Shown here in pieces: positions 9,536 through 21,300 of a stretch of 64,000 nt of DNA; positions within the stretch are counted from its first letter, which is position 1; every line of letters starts with the position of its first letter. The stretch is from the NCBI GenBank assembly GCA_023935145.1, contig CM043700.1, positions 66,939,120 to 67,003,119 of the forward strand, in the 5' to 3' direction. A program made the position numbers and the translations under genes. Below the pieces are notes generated by a model. It did no database searches. It saw nothing but the letters and a program-made list of their open reading frames with translations, and was not told the origin of the DNA. The stretch is from Bretschneidera sinensis (Eukaryota; Streptophyta; Magnoliopsida; Brassicales; Akaniaceae).

Positions 9536-10552
9536 CATGTTTTTATTTATTTTTCTTTTGTTTGTTTTGTTTCTAATTAAGTTTATTTCAATTTTAATTT
9601 TTAGTTTTTTTAGTTTAATTTAATCTAATTTTTAGTTTAATGGTTATTTTTATGATTATTTTATTTTAGTTTAGTTTGCATGAACAAGGTGTTTAATTAG
9701 AACCAAAAACAGGCCCAAAGTTGCGCCTAGGCCCAATCTTTGCGCCTTGCCCAGCAGGCCACCCATCCAGCGCATCGTGTCCAGCTTCTCCAGCGCCGCG
9801 CCCCATAGAAACATGTAAATTGCCCCTTAGGTCTTCAAGCCGCGGTGCGAATAAGCCACGCCACGGCGCCAACCCATGATCTGGACCATTTTAAAACCCC
9901 AAATCTACACTATCTTCTTCATTTCTACTTTGAGAACACAGCAGGACACTCATCTCTCTCTCTTCCTCTCTCCAAACCCTCACTTACCCATTCACGTTTT
10001 CTCAATATTTCTTTATTATAACATCATTTCTTGAAGACTTTCTCACTCATATTACAGATTTTGCTGAAAATTTCTCCAAAAAGCTTGGTTCAAAGAGGAT
10101 TTTGGGTTTTTCAAGAAGATTTCAAGTTGATCGCAATTTCAACAAGAAGAACTGCATGCAGTTCAAATGGTGGTGCACAATTTTCAAATTCTGTGCACTT
10201 TTGGTAACAAAGAGAGTTTCCTTTACTTTTTCATTCACATTGAGGTCAACGCAATTTTTAAGTTGGGGGTGGAGGAAATGCATTTCTTCTTTCCATTGAA
10301 CTTCTTGGTGTCACTTTCCCTTTTTGTTTGTTTTCATCATGCTTTGTGTTAGCCTTGGAGTTAATTCACATGTCAATGATATGAGCATAATTGAGATAGC
10401 ATATAGCGTTTAGGAGAAGTTAAATCTTGCCTCAGTTTGAGAATAATTTAAGTGTTAATCTTCATTTGGTTTATGACTCTAGGTTACGGTAAGATTGTAT
10501 GATTAGTCTAAAACATTTAGAGAAGTTTTATGTGCGATTGTTTTGTGAATAC
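9536..10552 (+). other. Ath-1 region downstream of pol, no intact gene
   Basis: T-rich sequence (9540-9700), then a C-rich stretch (9705-9880) and a CT-rich stretch (9940-10000), with no convincing long coding frame. AAGTTGGGGGTGGAGG near 10260 resembles an Athila polypurine tract. The 3' LTR that should follow is absent: unassigned AT-rich sequence continues to about 10552, where the truncated Ath-3 LTR begins. Confidence 0.5.
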
Positions 10553-11712
10553 TTTTTCCACAGGATTTGGTGAATTTCTATCTAAAACTAATTTCTTTAA
10601 GTTAAAAGAGAAATAACAGTTGATAGTGAGCGAATAACAATAATGAGAACATAGGGCTATGATATCCACCACTAATTATACCTTCCCACTTACTAAGGTC
10701 TCAATGCTCTAGCCTTGTCATGAATATCTAATGGTTGCCAACCTAAGGGCTTGGCCCATACCTTAGGCTATTGATCTCCCTATGCAACGGGTTAGGCATG
10801 GTGTATACTCTAATTATTTTCTCTCTTTAAAGGATTCAACATTGGTGTATACTGAGTTGTTCCTTAAGAGAGCATGAAGGCTGTGGAGATCGACAACCAC
10901 ACAGGACTTAGGGCTTGGTTCGCTCCCGATTTTCCATGTTGATTAACCCGGGAATCCGGTGTGGATATCCCTTGTTACTAATTTCGAACCCAGGACTCGG
11001 TCATCCAAATTGATTCAACTAACCTATCCATACCACATGCATACGTTGATCAGGCACATACATATGAGGAATGTAAATATAAACAGGTATTAATCAAGTT
11101 AAATACTCTAACAAGGCTATAGCAAAGATAGTCAATGAATAAATGTGTGGTAAAGCATAACTAGGGCTTCAATCAAGCCCTATAGGAGTTTAGTTACACA
11201 TGCTAAACATAAAAACAGAAAACTAAAATCGAAGAGGACTTGGGAGACGAGTCGTCAATTCTTCTCCTAAGCTCTCTATTTTGAGTCTAGAACAAAAGGT
11301 GTGTGTTATGTGTTTTATAGGGCTATTTATAGGGTCTTCATGGCATCACAAAACCCTAATTTCATTTTGGAGTCGGAAGACATCTTTCCAATTCTGGCTC
11401 TACCGCCTCTGGAGTAATTGCGCTCGAGCGTATGCGGGATGCACTCGATTACATATGTGAGCTCGAGCCTTCTTCAAGTGTGCTCGTGTGCTTGTGCGCT
11501 CAATCTCAAGGGGGGTGCGCTCGAGCGCACCTTGCTGGAGGGCAGAACTTCACTTGTTGCTTCTAAAAGCTCCATTTTGTTATCTTTTTGTCCAAGACCT
11601 GTGAAAAACACACAAAACACAAAAGTGAAGTATAATCTACTAAAATAGATAAGTAAAGAGTCTAACAAGTGTAAATTAATGGGCTTAAATATGACTATTT
11701 AAGCACTTATCA
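10553..11712 (-). repeat. Ath-3: 5'-truncated LTR of the Ath-2 family
   Basis: It is similar along its length to 645-1885 of the Ath-2 LTR, including the run of ATATCCACCACTAATTA, the TATA-like CTATTTATAG near 11322, the motif cluster at 11418-11533 (GCGCTCGAGCG, GTGCGCTCGAGCGCACC) and the end AAGCACTTATCA at 11712. The first 85-90 bases of the LTR (+ strand left end) are missing. The right end abuts Tek-1 gag within the codons that in Tek-3 read GVSMPPRG, so the LTR inserted there. Everything to its left, including the Tek-1 5' end, was then deleted. No target duplication can be checked because the left flank is lost. Confidence 0.8.
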
Positions 11713-12640
11713 AGTAAGTATGCCACCAGGGGAAATTGTAATCTAATGTATGGTCGAGTGGCAAGGGCTTGCTTTAGATGTAATTAGACGAGGCTTTTGT
11801 CTCGAAATTTCCTTGTACATATATGTTTTGTATGTGGTGGGGGAGGACATGTTGCTGCAGATTTTTCAATAGGGAAATCTATTAATGTAGGTGTTGGAAG
11901 TGTGGGGAGAAAAACGATGGAGAGAGGTGGTGGATCAGGGAGTGTGTAGGGCAGAGGTCAAGGGTCATTAGCAGAGTGAGGACGTGGCAGCTAGTTTCAG
12001 TCCAGAGATAGCAGAGTCTATGCATTGACCCAAAAGGATGCACAAGTCACTCCTGATGTTGTTATGGGTATGATATCTATCCTTGGTAGGCCTGTTAGAT
12101 TATTGATTGATCTTGGTGAACCCATTTTTTTGCATCTAGTGGTTATATAAAATCTATTGATGCTAGTGCTAGTCCTTTGATGCATGCTATTGTTGTTGAG
12201 GTTCCTACTGGAGATAGAGTTATTATCAGGATAATCTATCGAAGTTGTGTGATTAATATTGTTGATAGAGAATTTGAAGTTGATTTATTACCTTTAGATA
12301 TGACAGATTTTGATTTAATTTTGGGGATTAATTGGTTATCTGCATATCATGCTTGGGTAGATTGTTTTAAGAAAAATGTGGTGTTCAAGATACCCAGACA
12401 GGAGGAGTTTAATTTTCAAGGAAAACGTAAGATACTTGCTAATTGTCTTATTTCTGCCTTAACTACTAGCAAATGGTTAAAGAAGGGCTGTGAGTGCTAT
12501 TTGGCATATGTGGTGGATTCTAGCAAAGAGACTAGGAAGTTAGAAGAAATCTTAGTAGTATAAGATTTTTTTAATGTTTTCCCTGAAGAGTTGATTGGGT
12601 TGCCTCCTAATAGGAGATTGAGTTTTCTATTGAAGTGATT
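11713..12640 (+). pseudogene. Tek-1 gag C-terminus and protease
   Basis: The gag end keeps a zinc knuckle, CFVCGGGGHVAADF, with its last Cys changed to Phe (near 11820-11870). The protease follows. Its active-site region, near 12098, reads LIDLGEP with a frameshift directly after. The open part 12177-12563 (128 codons) holds LLPLDMTDFDLILGINWLS, typical of retropepsins in Tekay-type elements, and continues to SALTTSKWLKKG. The frame stops at 12561 and is shifted again near 12615 before the RT. Confidence 0.8.
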
Positions 12641-13870
12641 CTAGGATCAGCACCCATATCCATAGTACCCTATAGAATGGTACTGGTTGAATTGAGAGAG
12701 TTGAAAGTTCAGCTTCAGGAGTTGCTAGATAAACAGTTTATCTGACCTAGTATGTCACCTTGGGGAGCCCCTGTTGTTTGTTAAGAAGAAAGATGAGACA
12801 ATGAGGTTGTGTATTGATTATAGACAGTTGAATAAGATCACCATCAAGAATAGATATCTTTTGCCCAGGATAGATGATTTATTCAAGCAGTTATAAGGAG
12901 CTAGATTGTTTTCTAAGATAAACCTGAGGTCGGGTTATCATCAATTGAGGATAAAGGAGGGGGACGTGCCTAAGACTACTTTTAGGACACGTTATGGCCA
13001 TTATGAGTTTGTGGTGATGCCATTTGGGTTAACTAATGCTCCTACAACATTTATAGACCTTATAAATCGGGTGTTTAAACCATTCTTGGATAGATTTGTG
13101 ATTGTGTTTATTGATGATATTTTGGTATATTTCAAGAATGAAGAGAAGCATATGCAACATTTGGAGATAGTGTTAGGGATTTTGAGGAGAGAGAAATTAT
13201 TTGCAAAGTTTTCTAAGTGTGAGTTTTGGTTGAGCGAAATATCTTTCTTGGGGCATGTTGTGTCGAGAGAGGGGATAGCAGTTGACCCACAAAAAGTAAA
13301 ACTAGTGTTGAATTGGGAAAGACCCACGAGTGTAACTGAAATTAGAAGCTTTTTGGGGTTAGATGGTTATTATAGGTGATTTACCCAAAAATTTTCTATG
13401 ATTGCTAGACCATTGACTAAATTGACCAAAAAGGACATGGAGTTTAGGTGGTCAAAGGAATGTGAGAGAAGTTTCCAATTGTTGAAAGAAAAACTGACTA
13501 CTGCCCTAGTGTTAGTGCTTCCTTCTGGTGATGAAGGATTTGTGGTTTATAATGATGCATCACATCAGGGGTTGGGATGTGTATTGATGCAACATGGGAG
13601 ACTTATGGCTTATGCATCTAGGCAACTGAAGAACCATGAGAGGAATTACCCGACCTATGATTTAGAATTGGTTGCCATAGTTTTTGCTTTGAAGATTTGG
13701 AGATATCATCTATATGGAGCCAGTTGTGAAATTTTTACTGATCATAAAAGTTTGATGCATTTACCAACCCAGAACGAGGTGGATGGAGTTGATTTTTGAT
13801 TATGACTGTACGATTCATTATCATCCAAGAAAGGCTAATGTAGTAGCTGATGCATTGAGTAGAAAGGTTA
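12641..13870 (+). pseudogene. Tek-1 reverse transcriptase and RNase H
   Basis: RT motifs in order are [38 protein letters not shown] and the catalytic FIDDILVY (near 13105), then [12 protein letters not shown] and a thumb/connection. A TGA replaces a codon after DGYYR at 13377. RNase H (13545-13870) keeps [30 protein letters not shown] residues and FTDHKSL. The stretch that should read [10 protein letters not shown] is partly deleted near 13770. ORFs 12906-13379 and 13398-13799 cover most of it. There are stops at 12744 and 12895 and a frame change near 12770. Confidence 0.88.
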
Positions 13871-15470
13871 CAAGGAGATTAGCTGCTATTAGGAGTCATA
13901 ATACTAGTTTGACGAGAGAATTAAGAAGCATGAGGATGTAGTTGAGTCTCGATGATAAAGGAGTATTGATGGCGAATATGGTAATATAATCTTCTATTAT
14001 TGATCGTTTATTACAGATGCAGGGTACAGATGGGGGAATAGAGAAGATTAGACGGGAAGTGTTGAGTGGGAAGTCAACTGAGTTTAGAATTAGAGAAGAT
14101 GGTATGGTAGTATTGGGGCATAGAGTTTGTGTTTCCAATGATGTGGAGATGAGAAAGGAGATACTAAGAGAGGCTCATGATTCTGTATATTCCATGCATC
14201 CAAGTAATAATAAGATGTACAGAAGATTGAGACAAAATTATTGGTGGTCAGGGATAAAGAAGGATGTAGCAGAATATATTTCTAGATGTTTGACTTGTCA
14301 ATAAGTGAAGTATGAGAATAGACATCTAGTAGGTTTATTACAACCTCTTTCAATACCTGAGTGGCCATGGGAAATTATGAGTATGGATTTTGTCTCTGGT
14401 TTTCCCTGTTCCCAGAGGGGGCATGATGCTGTGTGGGTTCTAGTGGATAAACTTTCTAAGTCTTCACATTTTCTTCCTATTAAAACTACCTGGAGTCCAG
14501 AAAAGTTGGCTGAGTTGTGTGTAGCAGAGATACTAAAATTATATGGAGTACCCTTGAGTATCATATCAGATAGAGATTCTAGATTTACCTCTAGATTTTG
14601 GAGGGGTTCCAAGAAGCTATGGGTACGCAGTTGCAGTTTAGTACAACTTTTCATCCACAAACGAATGGGTAGATGGAAAGAATCATCAGAATACTAGAAG
14701 ATATGCTGAGGGCAAGTGTATTGAGTTTCTCAGTGAGCAGGGATGCTTATTTGCCTTTGATCGAGTTTGCATACAATAATCAGTATCAAACTAGTATTGG
14801 GATGGCACCCTTCAAGGCTTTATATGGTAGAAGGTGTAGAACTCTAGTATGCTGGGAAAAAGTTGGAGAGAGAAAGATATATGGCTAAAAAATGATAGAC
14901 TTGACTACTGAAGGATCAAATTGGTTAGGGAGAACCTCAGAGCAGTTCAGAACAGACAGAAGGGATATACTGATTAAAGAAGACGACCTCTCAAGTTCCA
15001 AGTTGGTGATTCGGTATTTTTAAAGATATCTCCGTGGAAAGGAGTGTTGAGATTTAAAAAGAAGGGAAAGCTGAGCTCGAGATTTGTGGGGCCATATGAG
15101 GTGATCGAGAGAATTAGACCAGTAGCATATCATTTGGATTTGCCTCCAGAATTAAAGCAATTACATAATGTGTTTCATGTGTCACTGCTAAGAAAGTACT
15201 TACATGATGAATCTCATAGCATCTCGAATCAGACGATATAATTTCAAGAAGATTTGACTTTTATGCAAGTATTGATCAAAATCTTAGACAGAATGGAACA
15301 AGTCTTGTGCAATAAAGTCATTCCTTTAATTCAAGTATTATAATGAAACAAGATGTCAAAGAAGTCACGTATGAATATGAAGCAAGAATGAGGAAGGATT
15401 ACCCCCAACTCTTTTCTTGATTTTAGGTAAGGAAATTTCAAGGACGAAATTTTTGTAAGGTGGGTAGAAT
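13871..15470 (+). pseudogene. Tek-1 integrase and chromodomain-like tail
   Basis: The integrase zinc finger carries HPSNNKMYRRLRQNYWW and CLTC (14190-14302). The core keeps MSMDFVSGFP (first Asp) and [12 protein letters not shown] (second Asp, near 14570). The Glu region reads MERIIRILEDMLRA, with Trp-to-stop or frame damage just before it. FAYNNQYQTSIGMAPF and ALYGRRC follow. The C-terminal frame 15044-15241 has [12 protein letters not shown] and [14 protein letters not shown], and then degraded remains of the chromodomain (about 15250-15420). Breaks include TAA at 14302, a frameshift near 14605 and several later stops. Confidence 0.87.
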
Positions 15471-15746
15471 TGTAATACCTGAATTTGTAAAGTAAGGGTA
15501 AAGAAATACTTTAATAAATATGACATAGAGTTAAAATAATATATATATATATATATCTTAAATGCGAAAATTAAAAAAAAATATGGGATGTTCACGTCCC
15601 AGAAGACAGAAGAAGACAAGAGAAGAAAAACAAAAATTTGCTGGAAACAGGTGCCGCCACCTATCACCAGCAGAGGCAACCTTACTGCATGAGAGGCAGC
15701 AAGGCTGCTGATGAATCAAATTGTGAGATTTTGTTTTGGTTTCAAA

Positions 15747-15779
<33 letters not shown>

Positions 15780-17197
15780 ATTATACTTAACGTAAATTAT
15801 ACTGATACGTACCGAATTTCGTTTTTACTTTTAAATTACTCTATTTCCTTAAACAGTTGGGGACCCAAATAAATGTTAAAATAACAAAATTTTGAAAAGG
15901 TTTATAGGAGGAATTTTATAGAGAGTCTCGAAAAGCTGTTAGAAAAACAGAAAGTAGTAACTTAGTGTTTATTTTGAATTTTTAGCATACATGAAATTTC
16001 TCGGAATTCAAAGTAAAAATTTTCAAAGGGTCTGGTTAATGAAAAATTGAAGAAATAATTAGAAATTTAATACAAATATTATGTCAGGTGTTGACGATCA
16101 GTAACGGGGAGAAATTGCTGAGAGGAACAGGAAAGAAAAGAAGGTGATCCATGAATAGCTTTAAGTGCTACGTGTTGAGTTGGATTTACTTTAAGTAATC
16201 TAAATAAAAATCAAATATCTAGTGATAATATTAAATTAAATTATTAGTTTATGCTTTGGTGGTAGATAAATATTTGGTTGATAGGTATGGTAAAAATATT
16301 GGACACGTAGAAAATTATGATGTGAAATTGAATATTTTTAGAATAATGAGTTGATTTAATAATAATGGTGATAAATAAAATTCTTGATGAGTTATTGTTA
16401 ATAAACTGATGTGATATATGAGGAAAAAATTAATGAAATTTATCAAGTAGAAAATCGAGGGAAGACATGATAGCTAAATTTAATATTTGAATTCATATTG
16501 TTTTATATTTTTGTTTATATGCATTTTTCATATCATTGCTCATATGCATGTGTATAAAAGAAAAGAACCGAGAGAGGGCCGGTATAATTGAAAAACCGTG
16601 ACAGCCAGTATATGGTGGAAATAAAAGGGACATCGTGATAGCCGGTATATGCTAGAAATAAAAGAACCGGTAGGGGGCTGGTCTAAGATAATAAAAACAT
16701 GTCAACATTTGGGAAAACGTTCCCATAATAATAATTCATGTATTGCATTTGTTTTACATGTTGGTTTTATTACTGAAATGTTATGGATATTATGCAATTA
16801 TTTTATTTGTAGATAAATGAGTCTCACTGTGAGACAATTACAGTGAGACAATCACAACGAGACAGTTGCAGTAAGAAAAATACATAGAAGTATGATTTAG
16901 ATAGGAACTATCTAAATGTTAGATTATATGCTATTAACCAGTTATATGAGTTATAAATGATTAAATATTAAAGGGTTATTTATGCAATTTGAATGCTTTT
17001 AGTGAATTTAATTCACTAAACTTGTGAAGCTCATCCCTCATTGTACAATGATTTCAGGTAGCAGACAAGACAAGTAGTCTGGTGGGTTGAGGGTCAGACG
17101 AAATCATTTTCTATAAGCCACGTACGTGTCAATATCCTTAGACAAATGAGAAAATGAAAAATAAAAATTTTATTTGTAAATATTCATATATTTTAAA
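15471..17197 (+). repeat. Tek-1 3' LTR, 3'-truncated
   Basis: It starts TGTAATACCTGAATTTG after the polypurine-like GGTGGGTAGAAT, at the same place as the Tek-3 LTRs (TGTAATACCC). Homology with the 2103-bp Tek-3 LTR runs to TTTGTAAATATTCAT near 17195 and then stops, so about 200-370 terminal bases are lost. It contains an AT microsatellite (15537-15556), a GT/AT microsatellite (15747-15780) and about three decayed units of the LTR minisatellite (16551-16690). Confidence 0.85.
15747..15780. repeat. GT/AT microsatellite in the Tek-1 LTR
   Basis: About ten GT units followed by AT units. Tekay LTRs in this window repeatedly carry AT or AC/AT tracts near their 5' end. Confidence 0.9.
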
Positions 17198-17585
17198 AGT
17201 GTCCTGGAAGGAAAAAAAACTTTATTATATTTTTTACATTGGGCTTTTAAATAGTCAACGAACTTAAAATATATTTTCAAAAAAATTAAATAAAACAATT
17301 ATCTATAATCTGTATGTTACAATCTATCATAGTATAAGATTGTGTTGCCTTATCTCCCTAACAATATCTTTTTAAGATTCGATATCTTTGTATCAATATT
17401 TGTTAAAATTTTGTTTATATTTGATCTTAGTATTTTTAATTCTTTGCGTAAGAATAGCAATATGATATTAGGAAAAAACGAGGTTAATTAATACATTACT
17501 ATAAGTCTCATGAAAGAAAATAAGTAAAAAAACATTTGTGTTTAAAAAATATATTAATTAATATGTTAACTAAGTGTCATACAAT
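17198..17585. other. Unassigned AT-rich stretch
   Basis: AT-rich sequence between the broken Tek-1 LTR and the Tek-2 LTR end. No gene, motif or homology to other parts of the window was seen. Confidence 0.5.
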
Positions 17586-18298
17586 TGTAACGACCCATAC
17601 CGAGTGGACCCAACTCAGAATGGTTCCATGACCTTTTAGCACTAAACAACTCACTTTATGATGAAATCATACAAATTTAGAATTTATAACAACAAACTTG
17701 TCAAATACTAGGTCAAATTACACATTCAATTTACAAACCCAAACAATCTTAAAATATAAAAATGTTCAAATTTTTATAAACTTTTCAAAAGACACAAATG
17801 AAGGAACACTTCCCCACTACAACTAACTTATGAATTTCCTTTATAACAAGCAAACCACGACGACAAATTTAACTCCCAACAAACCCATGAGACGAGGATG
17901 TTGTGATCAAATGCCTTAAAATGGCTCCCTTTACTTTGACTATGAAACTTTTAGTGTTTTTCCTGAAATGTTAGTAAAATAAAAGAATGAGCTAAAAATC
18001 CTTGTGAGAAACACTTTACAAGAAGTAATCATATTGAAGGAAATTATTATTTTGATTGCAACTATATCAAGTAAATTATTTAATTTCTAGGTAGGAGTAA
18101 AGATATTCTTGAGTTTCCTCCTGTCACTTTTCTTAAATTCTTAACAAGAAGAAAATACCAATATCACAAGAAAGTCAACAATTTTTCCTTTATTTAAATT
18201 GAGACATACAATTTCATAACACATCCGCATACATCATAAAACCAACAAAATTATAAGGGATTTCCACTTCATCATTTTTTTTCTATTTCCACAACAAT

Positions 18299-18745
18299 AT
18301 TCACGCCCTTTACCAAGCCAAATACATTTAACACCCTTCATTAGGCAATTTCACATCACATGCCTCGCATGGACCAATCACAATAATCATTCATACGCCC
18401 CTCATGGGCAATTTCCATCACAACATCCATTATCCATGATATGCAACACAATGATATAAAATGCAATGCATAATCTTTCTTTATTTACTTCATTTCATAT
18501 TTCAATTCATTTTTCATCACAATGCCCCACCATTGGGTAAATCCAGAAGATTTTTCATCATAATGTCCCTCCACTGGGCAAATAACAAAACCACGATGAT
18601 GTCTCCCCACTTACTGATACGTTTCAACCATATCATCATCAAAACATCGACATCCACTTCATTCTCGACCTCACCCAACGTTCTCCCTCATTATATGAAT
18701 GTTTTCGGCCTTACACAATACTCTCCCTCATTAGAAGAATCATGA
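18299..18745. repeat. Degenerate tandem repeats inside the Tek-2 LTR
   Basis: Five to six imperfect units of about 35-45 bases, each with a small inverted repeat of the GCCC...GGGC type (for example CGCCCCTCATGGGCAATTT near 18398 and TGTCCCTCCACTGGGCAAAT near 18563). They are followed by a roughly 42-base unit present twice at 18665-18745, sharing CTCCCTCATTA. The position and GGGC content recall the minisatellite of the other Tekay LTRs, read on the opposite strand. Confidence 0.55.
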
Positions 18746-19245
18746 AATGATTCATGTAGTATGAAGTGTAATTCATAATGCAATAAATCTCAAAGTCAAG
18801 CATCCATAAATCACTCACATCACAATTTCATAACAATCCATCAATCAGTTTCCGTTATAATTATGCGCACCACAATAACTCATTAACAGGTTAATGTATT
18901 AGGATATACTCACTTTAATTTCTTATACAGTCCTTCATACATTTGATATCTTTTACATTCCTTTAATCTTTCACCAACACATTAATAGGAAAACAACAAC
19001 CCCTTTTATTTTATCTAAACACATCACAAATTCTCACAATATAACTTCAGCAAGTCGTTTTCATACTAAATTTTGTACATCCACATCCCTTATCATATAT
19101 ATAAACTATTATTATAATTCTTTAATTATAATTCCACAACCAATCATGTTTTTACATCTTTATTTCTATTATATAATTTAATACACATACTAAAAGTAAG
19201 GTGTACTCACCTTTACTGTATCGAGCTCCGATCACACTTAACGTA

Positions 19246-19246
19246 T

Positions 19247-19305
<59 letters not shown>
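19246..19305. repeat. CATA/CA/TA microsatellite
   Basis: A compound microsatellite of about four CATA, fifteen or more CA and ten TA units inside the Tek-2 LTR. Confidence 0.95.
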
Positions 19306-20030
19306 ATCATTCAAAGAGAATTCAAGAATTTAACACCCAAATTCTATCATAGAATTTCATACATACATATAACTAAGGGTTAAGTCACAAACCCTCCTCA
19401 CTTCACTTAAAACTTTTACATAAATATTTTTTAATTTGTTTAGAATGAAAGTAATCTTCTTAAGATCTAAAATTTTAAACTTTATCATGTAATCAAAACC
19501 ATGGCACTTTGGGAGAAGTCTAGGATTAAAATACTTTAAAAAATGACTTATTTTTCGAAAACAAGGCTAAAAAACAAGTTCAGGGGCTCTGATAGTCGAC
19601 TGTCCATATTGGGCAGTCGACTGTAGGTTTTCCAGAAGCTCGCATTTGGATAGTCAATTGTCCAATGACCAGAGAGTTTTACAGTCGATTGTGCACTCGG
19701 GATAGTCGATTGTCTGATTCTAAAATCTGAAAATTTTAGGGCAAAAACACAATTTTCTTCAAATCAAACCTCTTACCTCTAATGGGACTTTCAAATCAAA
19801 TCAAACACAAATTCTCAAGGGTTTTAAATCAAAATTTCGCATTACCTATAGCCAAAAATTTCATGTTAGAACTCTCAAATCTCCAATCTTAGCACCAAAA
19901 CCCATTTTTCTTAAAGCAAACATTTTTCTCAAGCTTTTTCATTGAACTTTCTTCAAATTTCAAGCTTTAAAGCATAAATTCATAATCTAATCAACATGGT
20001 TTATAGTTAAGGAGAAAGAGTGCAAACTTT

Positions 20031-20440
20031 TGTCAAAGTTGGTGCATATTTCACGAGACCAGATCTGTTGAACGTTAAAAAAACGCGGGGACCCACTCCC
20101 CGAAGAGCGGGCAGGGGTTAGAAGCCAACACCCCCGAAACTTTTTGGCCATGTACATGAGTTCGGCCTAGTTTTTTGCTTGGTGATTTAGGCTTAAGGCC
20201 TATGAAGAGCCATAGTTCTGCAGCAAAATGGAAGCCTAATTAGACCCTACTTAGGACGTCTTAAGTTACATATAAATACTCTTTATATACTAAGTATACG
20301 TTGTAATAGAGAGATTTGTGAGGTTGATAATAAGAAACTTCTGGCAGGACGTAACCCTATTCTTAGGTGAACCTGGGTAAATCTTGTCTTCTTTTTTTTT
20401 TAGTTATAATTCGTGTGATTGACAGGCCTCGAATCGTTCA
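20031..20440 (+). repeat. Cop-1 5' LTR (410 bp)
   Basis: It starts TGTCAAAGTTGG (TGTTAGAGTTGG in the 3' LTR) and ends GAATCGTTCA just before the primer site. A TATA box TATAAATA lies at 20271-20278, about 170 bases before the LTR end, fitting a short R/U5. Confidence 0.9.
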
Positions 20441-20442
20441 AT

Positions 20443-20455
20443 TGGTATCAAAGCC
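20443..20455 (+). other. Cop-1 primer binding site (initiator tRNA-Met)
   Basis: TGGTATCAAAGCC matches the complement of the 3' end of plant initiator tRNA-Met (TGGTATCAGAGCC) with one difference, two bases after the 5' LTR. Confidence 0.88.
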
Positions 20456-20481
20456 TTATGTTCGAGGATTAACGATTAGAG

Positions 20482-21300
20482 ATGTCAATTGGATCATGGA
20501 TTGAAATCGAGAAGTTCGGAGGGAATAACTTTGAGTTATGAAAATTGAAGATGGAGGATCTACTCGTGGATAGGGATCTGTGGACAGTGATAGTTGATGA
20601 GATACCAAAGAGTACGATGTTCACGGTAGAGGCATCGCCGGTGTTGGTTTCGACATCATCTTCAGTGACCATCACGGAGTGGGAGAAGCTTGATCGAAAG
20701 GCACGAAGTCTGATTCAGCTGTACTTGGCCGATTATGTCCTGATAAACATTTTTGGAGAAAAACTACGAAAGATCTCTAGAAGAAGCTGGAAAGCCTTTA
20801 TTAGAGTAAATCTCTGGTAAACAAACTGTTTCTGCGGAAGAAGTTGTACAACCTTTGGATCTGAGGGCGATTCTTTCTATGTTCATCTACATAAGTTCAA
20901 CACTTTGATAGGTCAGTTATTATCTATTGGTATTGATGTGACAAATAACGATAAGGCTATTACGCTACTCTGTTCACTGCCTGATTCGTGGGATAACTTG
21001 ATAGTTGCAATTGGTAGTGGTATGACTGATCTATCTTTTGAGAATGTCATGGCAGCCCTATTGTCTGAGGAGATGAGGTGGCAGGGTACAGAAAACTCAT
21101 AAAAGGAGGCCTTATCTATGAGAGGGCGAACCCATGATAAAGCCTACAAGTGGCCTGGTGATAAACTAAAGTTCAGGGGAAGATAGAAAAGTAGGGATAA
21201 ATCTGAGTTGAAGTGTTGGAAGTGCAGAAAGCCTGGGCATCTAAAGAATGAGTGCAGAAGTAAGAGTATAAACCCTGAAAAATGAACAGCCGAGATATCA
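20482..21300 (+). pseudogene. Cop-1 gag
   Basis: Gag starts at the ATG at 20482 and has the typical N-terminus with FGGNNFEL and LKMEDLLVDRDLW. The ORFs 20545-20820 and 20905-21102 hold further gag segments, including IGIDVTNNDKAITLLCSLPD and MAALLSEEMR. A zinc knuckle CWKCRKPGHLKNEC is intact at about 21214-21255. Breaks are a TGA at about 20538, a frameshift near 20770 and a stop near 21100. Confidence 0.88.

Larger units (their letters stand above)
11713..17197 (+). mobile_element. Tek-1: Tekay/Del-type chromovirus, 5'-truncated
   Basis: This is a Ty3/Gypsy element with gag zinc knuckle, protease, RT, RNase H, integrase, C-terminal chromodomain-like segment and a 3' LTR, in that order. 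The 5' LTR and most of gag are absent, because the element begins at the Ath-3 LTR. The internal sequence is collinear with Tek-3 (39085 onward). Many stops and several frameshifts make it inactive. Confidence 0.88.

Noticed and set aside
19201..19383. ORF with THTHTHTH repeat
   Set aside because: Translation of the CA microsatellite.
20041..20100. Possible GC-rich hairpin terminator near CGGGGACCCACTCCCCG
   Set aside because: It lies in the Cop-1 LTR U3 upstream of its promoter, and bacterial-type terminators are not expected in plant DNA.
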